From: Trileptium ribeirensis
Taxonomy: Eukaryota > Nematoda > Enoplea > Enoplida > Thoracostomopsidae
Assembly (NCBI GenBank): GCA_030248225.1
Contig: JASANE010010126.1
Coordinates: 1 to 64,000, forward strand
Direction of reading: 5' to 3'
Length of the DNA stretch: 64,000 bases
The notes below the pieces were generated by a model, which was not told where the DNA came from, did not search any database, and saw nothing but the letters and a program-made list of their open reading frames with translations. This document shows, piece by piece, positions 61,485 through 64,000 of the stretch (position 1 is the stretch's first letter; each line of letters begins with the position of its first letter). Made by a program: the position numbers and the translations under genes.

Positions 61485-61665
61485 CAATATCAAACTGGAG
61501 GGAGCCAGTGGGGCCAATATCAAACTGAAGGGGTTCCTATATCAAACTAAAGTGGGGCACGAATATCAAACTGGAGGGTGCACCAATATCAAACTGGAGA
61601 GGGAACCAATATCAAACTGGAGAGGGAACCAATATCAAACTGGAGGGGGCACCAATATCAACAAT
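61485..61665 (+). repeat. Minisatellite in right foldback arm
   Basis: Seven to eight units of CCAATATCAAACTGGAGGG plus G/C-rich spacer; GGGAACCAATATCAAACTGG is duplicated without change at about 61593-61635. Confidence 0.9.
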
Positions 61666-62306
61666 GAGCTTGTTGTAACAGATTTTTGTTTCTAATGGCT
61701 AGCTGTTAGAAACTTTTGTCTCTTACAGCCGGCTGTAAAATACAAAAATCTCTTACAGCCAACCGCTAAATATTTGAAATTCTAATAGATGGCTATTAAA
61801 GACTTTTGTATTTTATAACTGGCTGTAAGAGACAAAAGTTTCTAACAGCTAGCCATAAGAGACAATAATCTGTTATGACTAGCTACAAAAGATTTCAGTC
61901 TCTAACAGCTAGCTGTTAGAGATTTCTGTATTTATTGGCTATCCATATAAAACAAAAGTCTCTTACAGCTATCTGTTCGAGATTTAAATATTAAACAAGC
62001 AGTCAATAAAGACAAAAATTTCTAGCAGCCGTTTGCAAGAAACTAAAATATCATATAACTGTTCATTAGAGATTTTAGTTTCTTGCAAACGGCTGTTAAA
62101 AACAAAACTGCACACTTTTTGCACTCATTATTCTGTGAAACCTGCATAATTGCAATACTGAGTATACTTTAGAACGTCGTGTTTTACATTAGTTCCATTC
62201 GTAAACAGTTTTGTGATAAAACGCGTCACAGGGTTGAGTCGTGTTTCCGTTCTTACTTGACTGGCGTAACAGTGTTTGTCTTGGTCCAAATGTACAAAAA
62301 TGAGAG

Positions 62307-62483
62307 TACAGTACGCGCTATGACCATCGCATTTCGAGCCAGCGAGTCTCGAGCGAGTGGCTTGCTCGAGATTTCGAGACTTTTTAAATTAATAGTAAAT
62401 TCTATTTTTAGAACAAATAATTTATTTCGAGTGAGTCGCGAGCGAATCTCGAGCAAGCGACAGTCATTTTTGGCGGGCACATA
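62307..62483. mobile_element. Tc1/mariner-type palindromic MITE, copy 4 (inverted, degenerate)
   Basis: TACAGTACGCGCTATGACCA then CATTTCGAGCCAGCGAGTC on the left and CAGTCATTTTTGGCGGGCAC on the right match the family read backwards. It lies directly beside the next MITE. Confidence 0.75.
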
Positions 62484-62490
62484 TTTATAC

Positions 62491-62588
62491 TACAGACACG
62501 GCCAGAAATAAGTGCACTAATTTGACCGATTTCGATTAAAAGAAATTTCGATCGTTTTCGATTGCAGTTATTTCTTGCCGCCACTGAA
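62491..62588. mobile_element. Small MITE with TACAGACACGGCCAGAAATAAG ends
   Basis: Left TACAGACACGGCCAGAAATA and right TTATTTCTTGCCGCCACTG are imperfect inverted repeats, with TTTCGATT/AATCGAAA inside. It resembles 51519-51727 and ends 104 bp before exon 10. Confidence 0.7.
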
Positions 62589-62692
62589 TACAGAATGTTA
62601 TGGATATATCCGCAGTATACATTTTGTAGTGGTGAGTACAACGTTGTTGTATGCTGATTAAAGATTAATTTTACAAGACGTCATTGTTTCAG

Positions 62693-62793
62693 CCGGCGAA
62701 GAAGCCGCGGCATTGGCAGAACTGCTGATATTACATCGACTCAAGTAGCTGTTATGGACGACGACGGTATCTCGACTAGAAATAAACTTGCTG
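62693..62793 (+). CDS. Tau-tubulin kinase-like gene, exon 10 (tail, last seen)
   Basis: Acceptor ATTGTTTCAG|CCGGCG, donor TTGCTG|GTGAGT; 101 nt, phase 1 in and 1 out. It encodes a basic start (RRRSRGIGRT) then ADITSTQVAVMDDDGISTRN. It matches exon 9's phase. It ends with one base of the next codon, so the gene continues beyond the window or in an exon I did not find. Homology is not recognised in this tail. Confidence 0.75.
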
Positions 62794-62994
62794 GTGAGTA
62801 GTACAAACACTTGTATCTTTCAGGTTTCTGGAGGTTTACCACTGGGTCTGGCTTGGCCTCGTCGGTTGGAGTCCAAATCGATCGGTATTAAATTGTTGAG
62901 TTTCTTATTTACTGCCTCAGCCTTTCCGTAACTGTTCGAGACAAATAAATTTGAACAAATATACCAGTATTCTCAAGATATTTTGATGGTCAGA

Positions 62995-63541
62995 AATGCG
63001 CGAGTAAACTTAACATGCGCCCATCGACTATCCTATTTTGTAAAAGCCGATAGCAAATCGCAAACCGTTGTTACGAAACAAATGAGGAAATTTCATCCTT
63101 TTTTCGATAACAGGAAATTGGCAAAATCAGAAACAAGTGCCAAAAATTACACCTTTATGTTCGAACAGAATTTTGACGATGTTGAATTTGCAGTGAAAAC
63201 TGTTATCGAACGCCTATCAGCTTCTGATTCGTATTTCTCTGTGTTCGCGAACAAATTTAACGTAATACTGACCTCACAAAGCAATCGTTCTAGTGGTTTA
63301 GGTTACAGTGTTCGCGAACAAATCCAGCGAATCCCCCATCCGGTAGATTTTCGTTCGCAAAACATTCGGTAATTTTCCGTGAATTTTCGCGAGCACAAAT
63401 TTGCCGAATTCCTATCACACAGCTTTGTGTTCGTGAGCAGATTGCGCTGGATTACGGATTGCCAAAAACGTTCAGTAACGGATTTTTAACCAAAATAGCA
63501 AAATAGGATTATTGATGGGCGTTGGTAAGTTTACTGTCGCA
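62995..63541. mobile_element. MITE with GAGTAAACTTAACATGCGCCC ends, copy 2
   Basis: Left GCGAGTAAACTTAACATGCG and CATCGACTATCCTATTTTG are mirrored on the right by CAAAATAGGATTATTGATGGG and GTAAGTTTACTGTCGC. The interior has TGTTCGCGAACAAAT palindromes. It is about 220 bp longer than the copy at 13372-13698. Confidence 0.8.
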
Positions 63542-64000
63542 TAAGCTACTCGAACTTAGCCGCTTCAACATAATAAAATTTTACTGCAGTGTGTTTCATG
63601 ATGCCCACCCTCAGCAATGGAGGAAGGGGAAACCCGTATTGTTTTGTTGGGAGAGAAATAATATTAGGCTGCATTTCATTTGGAGACGGATAGGGATGAG
63701 TTGGAGCAAGGATGTCTGAGCTTAGTTTCTTATCGGGTGCTTAGTCTTCAACTGATTGAGTGGTCTTGTAACAACACGGGTGCATCGCTTTAGTTTATAT
63801 TTACGATTTGTGCAAGCCATAAAAATACATTTTTAATAATTTGAAGCATGCAATTGGACAGTCACAGAAACTGGCTGTACTTATCCAGTGTCTCCATTCA
63901 TTGTCTATTAATAAAATGCGTAGTTTGCTCCAATGATTTTCTTCCAAGACTTTCACACAACCGACAAGAATAGGAAACTTTTTGTGATTTTGGTCATTTG
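63542..64000. other. Window end; nothing recognised
   Basis: AT-rich with no identified gene or repeat. A later tail exon of the kinase gene may lie beyond it. Confidence 0.4.

Larger units (their letters stand above)
58805..62150. mobile_element. Foldback-like element with structured arms
   Basis: Left arm about 58805-59575 and right arm about 61262-62150 are reverse complements, starting AATGCAGGTTTCACAGAATA and ending TATTCTGTGAAACCTGCAT. From outside in, each arm has about 480 bp of diverged ACAGCTAGCTGTTAGAGAC-type words, then 7-8 units of a minisatellite of about 24 bp (CCAATATCAAACTGGAGGG), then about 90 bp of unique sequence. The spacer 59576-61261 is AT-rich without a recognisable transposase. 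A solo arm is at 26345-26795. It lies in kinase intron 9. Confidence 0.85.

Noticed and set aside
62983..63372. 129-codon open frame on plus
   Set aside because: It lies inside the MITE 62995-63541 and reads through its inverted-repeat end, with no domain; a chance frame.

Overview
The window is from a repeat-laden animal (invertebrate) genome, not a prokaryote. It has one clear host gene with long, transposon-filled GT-AG introns. Its splice acceptors are U-rich (for example TTTTTTCAG and ATTTTAG). The rest is a mosaic of decayed mobile elements. The kinase sequence, with its [19 protein letters not shown] segment, makes me favour a nematode, but that is an inference and I would not insist on it.

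Layout. Positions 1-3610 form a giant diverged palindrome whose left arm runs off the window. 3611-9600 is a stretch of higher GC with no readable genes. 9600-14400 is AT-rich and mostly empty, but holds a set of three hairpins (11600-11736), two hairpins with an identical 20-nt loop and different paired stems (11993-12183), and a terminal-inverted-repeat MITE. 14407 to about 23205 (minus strand) is a broken Ty3/gypsy-type retroelement with gag, protease, RT, RNase H, integrase and an env-like gene. Between gag and protease it carries an unusual cassette: an extended Tudor-like domain, a CxxC...CxxC segment, and a NADAR (YbiA-like N-glycosidase) domain that reads into the protease in the same frame, apart from one stop. 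I regard this as the most interesting feature.

From 27641 to at least 62793 (plus strand) ten exons of a tau-tubulin kinase (TTBK/Asator, CK1 superfamily) gene can be chained with consistent splice phase: 27641-27791, 32324-32538, 37623-37793, 40170-40268, 44920-45014, 45519-45701, 46856-47056, 51852-51942, 58376-58671 and 62693-62793. Exons 1-6 code for the kinase domain; exons 7-10 code for a Ser/Pro/charged tail. The first coding exon or exons and the end of the gene are not found here. Exon 2 is preceded by a four-unit tandem array of its own splice acceptor plus exon start.

The introns hold Tc1/mariner-type palindromic MITEs, a three-copy family with CTGGCC ends, hAT-like inverted-repeat elements, a 7-unit repeat of about 155-176 bp, a minisatellite of about 40 bp, three LINE remnants, a Merlin/ISXO2-type transposase pseudogene, and a 3.3-kb foldback element with structured arms (58805-62150). 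No tRNA, rRNA or CRISPR array is supported. All family calls are from reading by eye; no database search was run.
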